Assembly: GCA_014305015.1 (NCBI GenBank)
Contig: JACRUB010000129.1
Span: 1 to 7,819, forward strand
Direction: 5' to 3'
Length of the DNA stretch: 7,819 nucleotides
Source of the DNA: Vulcanimicrobiota bacterium
Lineage (GTDB): Bacteria; Vulcanimicrobiota; Vulcanimicrobiia; Vulcanimicrobiales; Vulcanimicrobiaceae
Below are positions 1-5,903 of the stretch, piece after piece. Made by a program: the position numbers and the translations under genes. Numbering within the stretch: the first letter of the stretch is position 1; each line of letters starts with the position of its first letter. The notes below the pieces were generated by a model. The model saw only the letters and a program-made list of their open reading frames with translations, had not been told where the DNA came from and searched no databases.

Positions 1-112
1 GCAGATCCTGAAATTGCCGTAAGTCCGGTGACTGCAAGACCGTCCAGAGCGCAACGGCATTCTGCACCGTAACCGGCGTGAGTCGAAGGCGCTGCGTTCT
101 AATAATTCGCAT
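1..112 (-). CDS. GNAT family N-acetyltransferase, N-terminal fragment (runs off the window)
   Basis: Only the first 37 codons lie in the window; the gene continues beyond base 1 on the minus strand. The translation begins MRIIRTQRLRLTPVTVQNAV and continues through ALWTVLQSPDLRQFQDL. This is the usual opening of a RimJ/RimL-like GNAT acetyltransferase: a first beta strand with a 'T.RL.LTP.T' motif, then a helix ending in '.SPDLR.F'. Such enzymes move an acetyl group from acetyl-CoA to an amine on a protein or small molecule; the substrate cannot be guessed. The ATG (112-110) shares one base with the TAA stop of the upstream membrane-protein gene (TAATG), so translational coupling is likely and the two genes should be one operon. 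I see no clear Shine-Dalgarno sequence of its own. The acetyl-CoA-binding motif is outside the window, so the call rests on the N-terminal pattern alone. Confidence 0.72.
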   Translation of the reverse strand, partial: MRIIRTQRLRLTPVTVQNAVALWTVLQSPDLRQFQDL

Positions 113-1779
113 TATTTTAGGTTCAGGTTGATGAAGTTTCGGGCGGTCCAGTTTCCTTGCGCGTCGGGGATAGCAGTGAAGCGAGCGCGGTCCCCCGTCC
201 GGGCTAAAAGGGCGCCGGGACCCGCAGGATCTTCAACACGGTAAATACGCTTTTCTCCATAGAGCGTAAAATACACGCCTCCGCCGGCAATCGTTATGCG
301 GTCGAGCGCTCCCTGGACGTTCGCGTGGCTAGAAGCCGCGTACGAGCCCTCCGCCAAGTAAGCGCGATACTGCATGAGTGCGTCGCCTTCGGGTGCCGGG
401 CTGCTCACGTTACCGATGGTGACATGCCCGTTGCTCGCTTGCAGCAACGCGAGGTCCTGATATTTGCCGGTATCGGCCACAAGCGGAACGATCCACGTAT
501 TCTGACCGAACAGATTGGAGAGAATCGGCTGCGTCGGCAACAGGCGACCTTGCCGCACGACCGGATTGGATCCGATGGCGCGCTGCGCGCCTTGCGAGCT
601 GAATTCGCCGCCTGAGGCGGTGTAGTACGTCATCTTTCCGCTCACGGTATCCATGTAGGTGAAGCCCGTCATTGACTGATCGCTCGCTGAAGGCGATGTG
701 TGATCGACGAACCACACGAACTTCTCGCCTGCAATCAAACCGAAGACTTCATCGCGCGCGGGAAGATGCACATCGCGCTCACCCAGATGCGCATTCCACC
801 AGCCGTGCACGTACCGGCCGAACCATGTATTGTATTCCAGCGCAAGCTCCGGAGGCACAACTCGCGCAACCCACGACGGAAGTTTCGCGAAATCGGCGGC
901 CGCAATGCGCTGCATGTCGCCGGTGACGGGATTGCAAATCACGACGGCCGTGACCCGCTGGCCGCTCCAGCCGATGGTCGGACGCCCGAGCGTGACGAGA
1001 TATTGCGGATCTCCGCGATCGTCCAGTTGCAACGTTTGCTCGAGAATTTGCTCGAACCCATATCGCATATAGACATGGCGGTATAGGTTGTCGTTCAGCA
1101 AAGCCGACGGAATATAACGCATCGGTTGGCGCTGGCGTATTTCTGCCGGAAAATTTGGATTCTCGGCGCTTACGACAATCACGCCCGGGCTCGTGCGGCG
1201 CAGATACCACTTGATGACGTCGCGGAATTCCAGCGGCGCCACCCACACCAAGTGACCGCTCTCGACTTGAATGTTAAACGCGCCGACTTCATAGTAGGCC
1301 CCGAGCTGCCCGACGACTTTGTCGCCCGCGAAGAGTGCCGACTCCGCGGGTACGATGCGCAAATGACTCAGCGGTGCGGTCGGGGGTTTCTCGCCCGTGA
1401 TCGTGACGTCGACGAGGTCGCGCAAGCCGTTCGCATCTACAACGGGATAAATTTCAAGGACGAATGCAAACGCCAGCAAGACCGCGACGATGATTGCGTA
1501 CGGACGTAACGGAGTTCTGCGGATCGATACGACGCGGCGTGATAGAACTGCAGCGCGAATGCCTTCCCAGAGACTGAACACAGCATTCGGGATGAATGTG
1601 AAGAGCAGCAACACGAGCGCCTGCGGAAAAACCAGTGCCGGCATCCGGTCGTAAACAAGAATCAAAATAAGAGGAACGCCAATAATGAGCCGCCGCCGCT
1701 GGCCCGCCCACCAACTGCCGGAAAAATCGAGATTGATCAGCCCGATACAGAGAAAGAGCACCGCAGCGACGAGGACCAT
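112..1779 (-). CDS. Membrane-anchored protein of unknown function, 555 residues
   Basis: I cannot assign a named family. The N-terminal 115 residues hold about four hydrophobic segments (roughly 2-17, 31-43, 49-70 and 94-114), with an Arg-rich loop at 28-30 and another at 81-92. The remaining 440 residues are a mostly beta-rich soluble region. It contains 'DPQYLVTLGRP' at 257-267 followed by 'NPVTGDMQRI' at 283-292, 'YVHGWWNAHLG' at 323-333, and a C-terminal stretch with GD at 529-530. The 'strand, then NPxTGxx' pattern is what one sees in repeated beta units of surface-exposed proteins, so the large domain is probably outside the membrane (inference). The start is well bounded: an in-frame TAA lies only 12 bases upstream. 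There is no clear Shine-Dalgarno; a TAACCT hexamer at -12 to -7 would fit a leaderless transcript. The stop overlaps the start of the downstream GNAT gene by one base. Confidence 0.85.
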   Translation of the reverse strand: MVLVAAVLFLCIGLINLDFSGSWWAGQRRRLIIGVPLILILVYDRMPALVFPQALVLLLFTFIPNAVFSLWEGIRAAVLSRRVVSIRRTPLRPYAIIVAVLLAFAFVLEIYPVVDANGLRDLVDVTITGEKPPTAPLSHLRIVPAESALFAGDKVVGQLGAYYEVGAFNIQVESGHLVWVAPLEFRDVIKWYLRRTSPGVIVVSAENPNFPAEIRQRQPMRYIPSALLNDNLYRHVYMRYGFEQILEQTLQLDDRGDPQYLVTLGRPTIGWSGQRVTAVVICNPVTGDMQRIAAADFAKLPSWVARVVPPELALEYNTWFGRYVHGWWNAHLGERDVHLPARDEVFGLIAGEKFVWFVDHTSPSASDQSMTGFTYMDTVSGKMTYYTASGGEFSSQGAQRAIGSNPVVRQGRLLPTQPILSNLFGQNTWIVPLVADTGKYQDLALLQASNGHVTIGNVSSPAPEGDALMQYRAYLAEGSYAASSHANVQGALDRITIAGGGVYFTLYGEKRIYRVEDPAGPGALLARTGDRARFTAIPDAQGNWTARNFINLNLK

Positions 1780-1827
1780 CTTGCGAGGTTACGCGGGCGG
1801 CGTGATTGCGGCCTGGGAGGGCTCTGC
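1780..1827. promoter_or_regulatory. Divergent intergenic region, 48 bp
   Basis: This short gap separates two divergently transcribed genes and must hold or border both of their promoters unless these lie inside the coding regions. On the minus strand TAACCT (1791-1786) sits at -12 to -7 of the 555-residue gene, the position expected for the -10 box of a leaderless mRNA; no good -35 is visible. On the plus strand GGGAGGG (1815-1821) is a strong Shine-Dalgarno six bases before the ATG at 1828. I see no convincing -10/-35 pair for the plus-strand gene inside the gap. Confidence 0.35.
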
Positions 1828-2157
1828 ATGAATCTCGCAAGCGCCATTGCGGCCGGACATACAGCCGAGGTTGATTTCTCGGGCACCGTCAACTCGGCTC
1901 CGCGCTTTTTCTATGGGACACACACGCACGCCGAACATGAAACCTTCGGGGTGTCCACCACAAGTGGCAACGTGCAAGTCATCGATAACGTCGATCTCGC
2001 GCCGCGCGTACCTGTGGCGCCGGGCGACCGGATCGACGTGCGCGGAGAATACGTCTGCGATCCGGGAAAAGGGCCGATCGTGCATTGGACGCATCACGAT
2101 CCGGCGCATCATCACCCGGACGGCTTTATTCGCCTCCGCGGACAGCTTTATGCTTAG
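1828..2157 (+). CDS. DUF3465 domain protein, 109 residues
   Basis: The whole protein resembles the DUF3465 family. The diagnostic pieces are 'NVDLAPR' at 54-60, 'GDRIDVRGEY' at 66-75 and 'IVHWTHHDP' at 84-92, then a glycine-containing end 'GFIRLRGQLYA'. The biochemical function of the family is not known. The fold implied is a small beta barrel, and the run of His and Asp (H31, H34, H37, H86, H89, H90, H94-H96) would suit metal binding (inference). The ATG at 1828 is chosen because GGGAGGG lies six bases upstream. No signal peptide is present, whereas I recall many family members being exported, so either this one is cytoplasmic or the start is further upstream (the frame stays open in that direction for a while). 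Its last 32 bases overlap the end of the convergent deacetylase gene. Confidence 0.82.
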   Translation: MNLASAIAAGHTAEVDFSGTVNSAPRFFYGTHTHAEHETFGVSTTSGNVQVIDNVDLAPRVPVAPGDRIDVRGEYVCDPGKGPIVHWTHHDPAHHHPDGFIRLRGQLYA

Positions 2158-2926
2158 TCTCTTTGTGACGCGCGATCAGCTCTGGAATGGTCACGAACCC
2201 AAAGCCTTTCGCTTTTAGCGCTTCGATTATGAGGCGCGTGGCCTCGATATCTTGATTGCGGTCGCAGATATGCGGATTCAAATGCCGGAATGCGCAGAGT
2301 TGTCCGCGGTTCCCATCGTGCAGCACGATGATTGAGCCGTCTTTAACTTGGGGGATGATCCGGTGCGCGATAACGAGCGCGGTCGGGTACTCCCAGTCCC
2401 GGGGCAACGGCACCGACCACATGATGACCGCGTATCCGAGCCGGCGCATCTCATCCATCACACGCCAATCGCGTGCCCCAAAAGGCGGGCGCATGATCTT
2501 CGGTTGTATGTGAGCGGCGCTCAGGATGGCGGCGTCCGTGCGTTGCATCTCGGAGCGCATTTCGGCCCGGCGTAAAACGATCAGATGAACGTGATCCCAC
2601 GTGTGATTGCCGACGGCATTTCCTTCTGCCACCATTCGTTTTACCGTCTCGGGATATTGCGCAACTGCACGCCCCACCAAAAAGAATGTCGCATGCGCGT
2701 GCTCGCTTTTGAGGACATCGAGAATTTTATCGGTGTATGGCGGATTTGGACCATCATCGTAGGTGAGCGCGACGAGAGGTATGTCGCTCGGACCACTGAC
2801 CACTGCCTGCCCGAACATTTGATTCGTCGGATCCTCAAAGAGCCGCCAGCCAATATACACAAGGATTCCCAAGGCGACGGTTGCGATTGCGACTCGCAGC
2901 AGATAGCGTTTTAATCGTGGTCTCAA
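2126..2926 (-). CDS. Membrane-anchored polysaccharide deacetylase (NodB homology domain), carbohydrate esterase 4 type
   Basis: Such enzymes use a metal ion to remove N-acetyl groups from peptidoglycan, chitin-like oligomers or exopolysaccharide. Residues 9-28 form one membrane anchor, putting the catalytic domain outside the cytoplasm. All NodB motifs are visible: TYDDGPN at 55-61 with the base and metal Asp (D57, D58), HTWDH at 108-112 with both metal His residues (H108, H112), RPPFG at 146-150, W170 with RDW at 176-178, and LHDG at 202-205 with catalytic H203. C211 and C221 could form a disulfide. Length (266) is typical of single-domain members. The start is TTG, in a TTGA overlap with the stop of the upstream gene, so reinitiation after that gene is likely; no Shine-Dalgarno is evident. 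The gene ends by overlapping the convergent DUF3465 gene. The true substrate cannot be told from sequence. Confidence 0.93.
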   Translation of the reverse strand: MRPRLKRYLLRVAIATVALGILVYIGWRLFEDPTNQMFGQAVVSGPSDIPLVALTYDDGPNPPYTDKILDVLKSEHAHATFFLVGRAVAQYPETVKRMVAEGNAVGNHTWDHVHLIVLRRAEMRSEMQRTDAAILSAAHIQPKIMRPPFGARDWRVMDEMRRLGYAVIMWSVPLPRDWEYPTALVIAHRIIPQVKDGSIIVLHDGNRGQLCAFRHLNPHICDRNQDIEATRLIIEALKAKGFGFVTIPELIARHKETKHKAVRGGE

Positions 2927-3570
2927 TGGCCCGAACGGACTTGAGCTTGCACCTCGGCAACCTTTTTGCGGAATCCGGGCGTACCGAACGTGTGGAAATC
3001 GTCAACCAATTGTTGATAGCGCTTATCGGCCGTCGATGTGCTCGAGAGTTTGAGCAAGTCAGGAACCGGTTTGTTTTTATCGAGGTGAATGTGGAATTGC
3101 CGCCCGGCGGTGGACGCTAGATAATGTGGATCGGTGAAGACGATCGTGCGCGAGCCGTGCTCGTTCTGTACCGTCTGGTCGACGTTGATCGTATAGTGCA
3201 CGCTCGTGTCGCCCTTAGGCGGCCGGTTAGAAATTTGCCAAATACCGTCTTGGACCAGCTTCTCAAAGAAGAACGGTACGGTAAACGTCCGCGTCGAGGG
3301 CGATGTAATCGTGTACGTCTTGCCGCCCGAGCCCGTGATCCGGTACGACGCAATAGATCGGCCGTTGAGATCTTCCATACGATACTCTTCGCTATCGAGT
3401 GGACCCTTATCGTACTTTACGGTCATTGAGAGACGTGCATCGCTCGTCGCGTTTCGCACTTTTTGAACCTGATGGTACCGCGCGCTCTCCGGTCCGGCGA
3501 AGATAAACCAGCCCGTGATGGCCGCGACGACGACCATGATACCGATAAACCAGGAAACGGGAAAACGCAT
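2923..3570 (-). CDS. Single-pass membrane-anchored protein of unknown function, 215 residues
   Basis: I do not recognise a family. Residues 5-25 form one strongly hydrophobic segment, either an uncleaved signal anchor or signal peptide, followed by a polar region of about 190 residues with many short beta-type stretches (for example 'YRITGSGGKTYTITSPSTRTF' at 76-96, shown here by its ends YRITG and TRTF). The layout of alternating strands recalls exported lipid- or substrate-carrier folds, but that is only an impression. The C-terminus is a charged helix. The ATG at 3570 directly abuts the TAA of the RNase H gene, and GAGG inside the end of that gene lies five bases before the ATG, a good ribosome site. 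Its own stop overlaps the TTG start of the deacetylase. The coupling to an external sugar deacetylase suggests, by inference, an envelope role. Confidence 0.83.
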   Translation of the reverse strand: MRFPVSWFIGIMVVVAAITGWFIFAGPESARYHQVQKVRNATSDARLSMTVKYDKGPLDSEEYRMEDLNGRSIASYRITGSGGKTYTITSPSTRTFTVPFFFEKLVQDGIWQISNRPPKGDTSVHYTINVDQTVQNEHGSRTIVFTDPHYLASTAGRQFHIHLDKNKPVPDLLKLSSTSTADKRYQQLVDDFHTFGTPGFRKKVAEVQAQVRSGH

Positions 3571-4020
3571 TTATTCCTCTATTGCGGCGAGCGCGGCACG
3601 CTCGTCCAAAACATAGTTCACAAGTGCGTCCGCGAGTTTGTTTTCTTTGCGCGGCACGTGCTTGAGGTCAACGTGCAAAAATTCGCGAAGTAATTTCTTC
3701 GCCTTTTGATGGAACGGTTGAAGGTCCGGATGTTTGACACGGTATTCGCCGGTGAGCTGCTTTACAACCAGTTCGCTGTCCAGGCGTACTGCGAGTGAGT
3801 CGATCCCGAGCTTGCGCGCCTCGGCAAGACCATCGACTAGGCCGTTCCACTCCGCCACGTTGTTGGTCGCAATTCCGAGATACGTTCCGACTTCGGCAAG
3901 CACCGAGCCGTCGGCAGCGACGATAACAGCGCCAGACGCAGCGTGCCCGGGATTTCCGCGTGAGCCGCCGTCGGCAAAAAGCGTCGCCTGCGCCGCAGGG
4001 GCCGAGAAAAGGGAATCCAT
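3571..4020 (-). CDS. Ribonuclease HI family protein (RNase H fold), 149 residues
   Basis: RNase HI-type enzymes cut the RNA strand of RNA-DNA hybrids using two metal ions. The motif 'FADGGSRGNPG' at 15-25 supplies the first catalytic Asp (D17), 'NNVAEWNGL' at 53-61 the Glu (E57), 'RLDSELVV' at 79-86 the second Asp (D81) and 'HVPRKENKLADAL' at 121-133 the last Asp (D131), so the full DEDD set is present. The lack of a long basic 'handle' loop is like the short bacterial RnhA-like group (RBD-1/cobalamin-neighbour type) rather than E. coli RnhA, so substrate preference may differ. The frame is open to an ATG at 4086, but that start would lie 43 bases inside msrB. The internal ATG at 4020 has GAGG five bases upstream and puts the domain at the usual place, so I prefer it. 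The membrane-protein gene follows with no gap. Confidence 0.92.
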   Translation of the reverse strand: MDSLFSAPAAQATLFADGGSRGNPGHAASGAVIVAADGSVLAEVGTYLGIATNNVAEWNGLVDGLAEARKLGIDSLAVRLDSELVVKQLTGEYRVKHPDLQPFHQKAKKLLREFLHVDLKHVPRKENKLADALVNYVLDERAALAAIEE

Positions 4021-4043
4021 CGCGGCCTCATTCGCCGCGCTGT

Positions 4044-4454
4044 TTAGGGTTGCTTTTGAAACCCCAAAGCAAGCGAATTTATGCAATAGCGGGTGCCTTC
4101 GGGCCCCGGACCGTCATCAAAGACGTGGCCAAGGTGCGAATCGCACTGCTTGCAACGTACTTCCGTGCGGCGCATTCCGTGCGCGGCGTCTTCAAGGAGC
4201 CGCACGTTCTGCTGCGTATCGGGATGCGTAAAACTCGGCCATCCGCATCCCGAATCATACTTCGCGTCGGAGCGAAACAGCTCGGCTCCGCAGGCACCGC
4301 AAGTGTACATGCCGGTATCTTTGTTCTTCAGCAACGCACCCGTGAACGGACGCTCAGTCGCCGCTTCCCGCAGCACTTCGTACTGCTCCGGCGAGAGCTG
4401 TTCGCGCCACTCGGCTTCGCTTTTTTGGACTTCCGGGGTCGTCTGGTTCTTCAT
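4044..4454 (-). CDS. msrB: Peptide-methionine (R)-S-oxide reductase MsrB
   Basis: MsrB reduces the R form of methionine sulfoxide in proteins, using thioredoxin to regenerate itself, and repairs oxidative damage. The 136-residue length is standard for a free-standing cytoplasmic MsrB. Visible motifs are the zinc site CGAC (C52, C55) with CKQC (C101, C104), 'SGCGWPSF' at 68-75 containing the recycling cysteine C70, 'LGHVFDDGP' at 108-116, and 'RYCINS' at 122-127 with catalytic C124. Both redox cysteines and all four zinc ligands are present, so it should be active. The start ATG at 4454 is preceded by a modest AGAAGAG ribosome site. It lies 36 bases after the stop of the 78-residue unknown and 23 bases before the preferred RNase H start, all on the minus strand, consistent with one transcript. 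Confidence 0.98.
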   Translation of the reverse strand: MKNQTTPEVQKSEAEWREQLSPEQYEVLREAATERPFTGALLKNKDTGMYTCGACGAELFRSDAKYDSGCGWPSFTHPDTQQNVRLLEDAAHGMRRTEVRCKQCDSHLGHVFDDGPGPEGTRYCINSLALGFQKQP

Positions 4455-4490
4455 AACACTCTTCTAACGCTTACGGTGTGCGATTTGGAT

Positions 4491-4727
4491 TCAAGTGCGG
4501 GCCGCGTAGCGTTGCTGGCCCGGCATCCACTCGCAGACGCTGCCATCCTTCATCACGAATGTCTCGCAGCCGTCCACCTCGGGGTTGAAGTCTTCGTTTC
4601 TCGCCTTGGTCGCGGCGGCGTCGACGCTGCCCTCTTTGCGGGCCGTAGCGCGGGCCTGCGTGTACGAAAATTGCGGCCCCTTGGCGAGCAGATTGAGCGC
4701 GCCCGCCAGGCGCTGTGCATCGGTCAT
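4491..4727 (-). CDS. Small protein of unknown function, 78 residues
   Basis: I do not recognise this protein. It starts MTDAQRLAGALNLLAKG, an amphipathic helix, followed by a charged Ala-rich helix (about 22-45), then a compact C-terminal part 'NPEVDGCETFVMKDGSVCEW' spanning 48-67 with two cysteines (C54, C65) and a probable beta hairpin around the DG turn. It is soluble with no signal peptide. The frame is preferred over overlapping open frames because its composition is protein-like and because it ends 36 bases before msrB on the same strand. There is no Shine-Dalgarno; TATTTA lies at -12 to -7, so the mRNA may begin at or very near the ATG. It would be the first gene of the run that includes msrB, RNase H and the deacetylase. 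The two cysteines beside a redox-repair gene are suggestive, nothing more. Confidence 0.68.
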   Translation of the reverse strand: MTDAQRLAGALNLLAKGPQFSYTQARATARKEGSVDAAATKARNEDFNPEVDGCETFVMKDGSVCEWMPGQQRYAART

Positions 4728-4765
4728 CGCGTGTAAATACGACGCCCGCGGGGTAAGGCTTCTTC
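4728..4765. promoter_or_regulatory. Divergent promoter region, 38 bp, with a shared A/T hexamer
   Basis: The only A/T-rich element in this GC-rich gap is TAAATA (4734-4739), read as TATTTA on the other strand. On the plus strand it would set transcription off near 4746, giving the phosphoesterase gene a leader of about 20 bases that contains AAGG eight bases before its ATG. On the minus strand it lies at -12 to -7 of the 78-residue gene, the leaderless position. Neither direction has a good -35 hexamer. Confidence 0.35.
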
Positions 4766-5740
4766 ATGCGCTTGCTCCCTTTCGTTGTTGCCATGCTTCT
4801 CTGTTGTGCGGCTACCCAAGCTGCGGGCCTGCCGAAGGTCGACCGGATCATTGTCATCGTGCTCGAAAATCAGGAAGCGACCAGCATCCTCGCGAGCAAG
4901 CAAAGCGATAGCAAGACCCCACGCTTGTGGAAGCTCGCGCAGCAGCAACGGATCGCCACGAACTACTTCGGCGTGACGCACCCGAGCGAACCGAATTACA
5001 TTTCTATGATCGCGGGCGACTCATTCGGCTGGGACAGCGATGCCGGCAGCTGCTTTACCAAGAAGATCAAGTTTTCGTGCCACCGGTCAAACGCGCCCAA
5101 CCTCGTAGACGCGCTGGAAGCCAAAAACATCACGTGGACGGCGCTCATGCAGGGGATGCCCTCACCCGGCTATCTCGGTGGGGATTATTTCTTCAATACG
5201 ACGTACGCAGAGAAGCATAATCCGTTCATCTTTTTCTCGAACATCGCCGGCAACGCGCAGCGGATGTCGCACATTCGTCCGCTGGGGACGCCCGACACCA
5301 TTCTGCCAATTCTGACCGACGCCAAGAAGGCGCCGCGATTTCTCTTTATCGTGCCCGATATGTGCCACGACATGCACGGCACTCCGAGATGTTTAGCTAA
5401 AGCGAAGCTCTATGCTGCGTCGGATGCCTACGTGAGCAGCCTGATTCGCTTGATCATGAGCGCACCCGCATTTACCGACCGAAGCGCCATCATCCTCACA
5501 TGGGATGAGGGCGCCACGAACGGCGCGTGTTGTGGTTTACCGCAAGGCGGCGGCCGCGTGGCGACGATCATCTTTAAGAAGCATCCGACCGCGTTTCGCT
5601 CGCCGACATCATACAATCACTATTCTCTGCTCTCAACGATTGAAACGGTTTTGGGCCTGCGCCGGCTCGGACATACCGCCGATCGCACGCCGGAGGGCAA
5701 GCTGCGTTTTGCGCCGATGCTGGATTTACTGTCGCACTAG
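4766..5740 (+). CDS. Exported phosphoesterase of the acid phosphatase / phospholipase C superfamily (PF04185 type)
   Basis: Members hydrolyse phosphate monoesters or phospholipids outside the cytoplasm, with metal ions and a Ser/Thr nucleophile. Residues 1-20 are a classic signal peptide (MRLLPF, a hydrophobic core, then ATQAA) with cleavage near A20. The core follows: 'IIVIVLENQ' at 28-36 with metal ligands E34 and N35, 'THPSEPNYISMIAGD' at 71-85 (conserved H72 and a likely nucleophile S74), 'FIVPDMCHDMHG' at 194-205, 'TWDEG' at 245-249 with metal pair D247/E248, and 'YNHYSLLSTIE' at 283-293 with H285. Length (324) fits the short acid phosphatase branch rather than the longer phospholipases C. 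Several cysteines (C96, C105, C200, C209, C255, C256) could form disulfides after export. The ATG has AAGG eight bases upstream. Its stop is four bases from the convergent zinc-ribbon gene. Phosphate scavenging is the likely role (inference). Confidence 0.9.
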   Translation: MRLLPFVVAMLLCCAATQAAGLPKVDRIIVIVLENQEATSILASKQSDSKTPRLWKLAQQQRIATNYFGVTHPSEPNYISMIAGDSFGWDSDAGSCFTKKIKFSCHRSNAPNLVDALEAKNITWTALMQGMPSPGYLGGDYFFNTTYAEKHNPFIFFSNIAGNAQRMSHIRPLGTPDTILPILTDAKKAPRFLFIVPDMCHDMHGTPRCLAKAKLYAASDAYVSSLIRLIMSAPAFTDRSAIILTWDEGATNGACCGLPQGGGRVATIIFKKHPTAFRSPTSYNHYSLLSTIETVLGLRRLGHTADRTPEGKLRFAPMLDLLSH

Positions 5741-5744
5741 GCTC

Positions 5745-5885
5745 CTAGCCGCCGGGACTTTCGACGCCGCCTTCAAGCGCCGGACATTCGGCGCCGCTCT
5801 GATCGCAGGTTTGACAATGGCGGCCCTGGTGCGCATTCATCGGGTGCCCGCACGCGGGACAGTCGACCACATGGATCTCTTCCAT
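5745..5885 (-). CDS. Zinc-ribbon microprotein, 46 residues
   Basis: This short gene reads MEEIHVVDCPACGHPMNAHQ followed by GRHCQTCDQSGAECPALEG and a short tail VESPGG. Two CxxC knuckles (C9/C12 and C24/C27) spaced by 11 residues are the pattern of a structural zinc ribbon; a fifth cysteine is C34, and H14, H19 and H23 are nearby. The ATG at 5885 is the only sensible start. It lies 18 bases after the stop of the PAS-RHH gene on the same strand, so the two are probably co-transcribed. The ribosome site is weak (AAGAG), and the start codon sits in one arm of a perfect 9-bp inverted repeat. Function is unknown; similar tiny ribbons act as protein- or nucleic-acid-binding adaptors. Reality as a gene is supported by the cysteine pattern, spacing and lack of any other gene in this stretch. 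Confidence 0.78.
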   Translation of the reverse strand: MEEIHVVDCPACGHPMNAHQGRHCQTCDQSGAECPALEGGVESPGG

Positions 5886-5889
5886 GTGG
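5867..5889 (-). promoter_or_regulatory. Perfect 9-bp inverted repeat enclosing a start codon
   Basis: The arms CCACATGGA (5867-5875) and TCCATGTGG (5881-5889) are exact inverted copies with a 5-base loop. In the minus-strand mRNA the 5' arm contains the AUG (5885-5883) of the zinc-ribbon gene, so the hairpin would hide that start codon. No U-run follows, so it is not an intrinsic terminator. As DNA it could alternatively be an operator for a dimeric regulator. Confidence 0.6.
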
Positions 5890-5903
5890 CACTCTTACCC
5901 AAA

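Noticed and set aside
4021..4086. Longer 171-residue start for the RNase H gene
   Set aside because: It would begin inside msrB and adds 22 residues not needed by the fold; the internal ATG at 4020 has a better ribosome site.
3960..4736. Plus-strand open frame of 258 codons
   Set aside because: It runs antisense through msrB, RNase H and the small unknown gene, has Arg/Leu-rich shadow composition, and shows no motif.
4766..4825. Possible lipoprotein signal (LLCC) in the phosphoesterase
   Set aside because: The residues before the cysteines do not fit a lipobox, and a normal signal peptidase I site follows at about A20.
4471..4857. Minus-strand open frame of 128 codons overlapping the 78-residue gene
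   Set aside because: It covers the divergent promoter gap and the start of the phosphoesterase gene, and its sequence is a run of Arg and Gly typical of a wrong frame.
5737..5748. CTAGGCTCCTAG as an intrinsic bidirectional terminator
   Set aside because: The arms are only five bases with a two-base loop and there is no T-run on either side.
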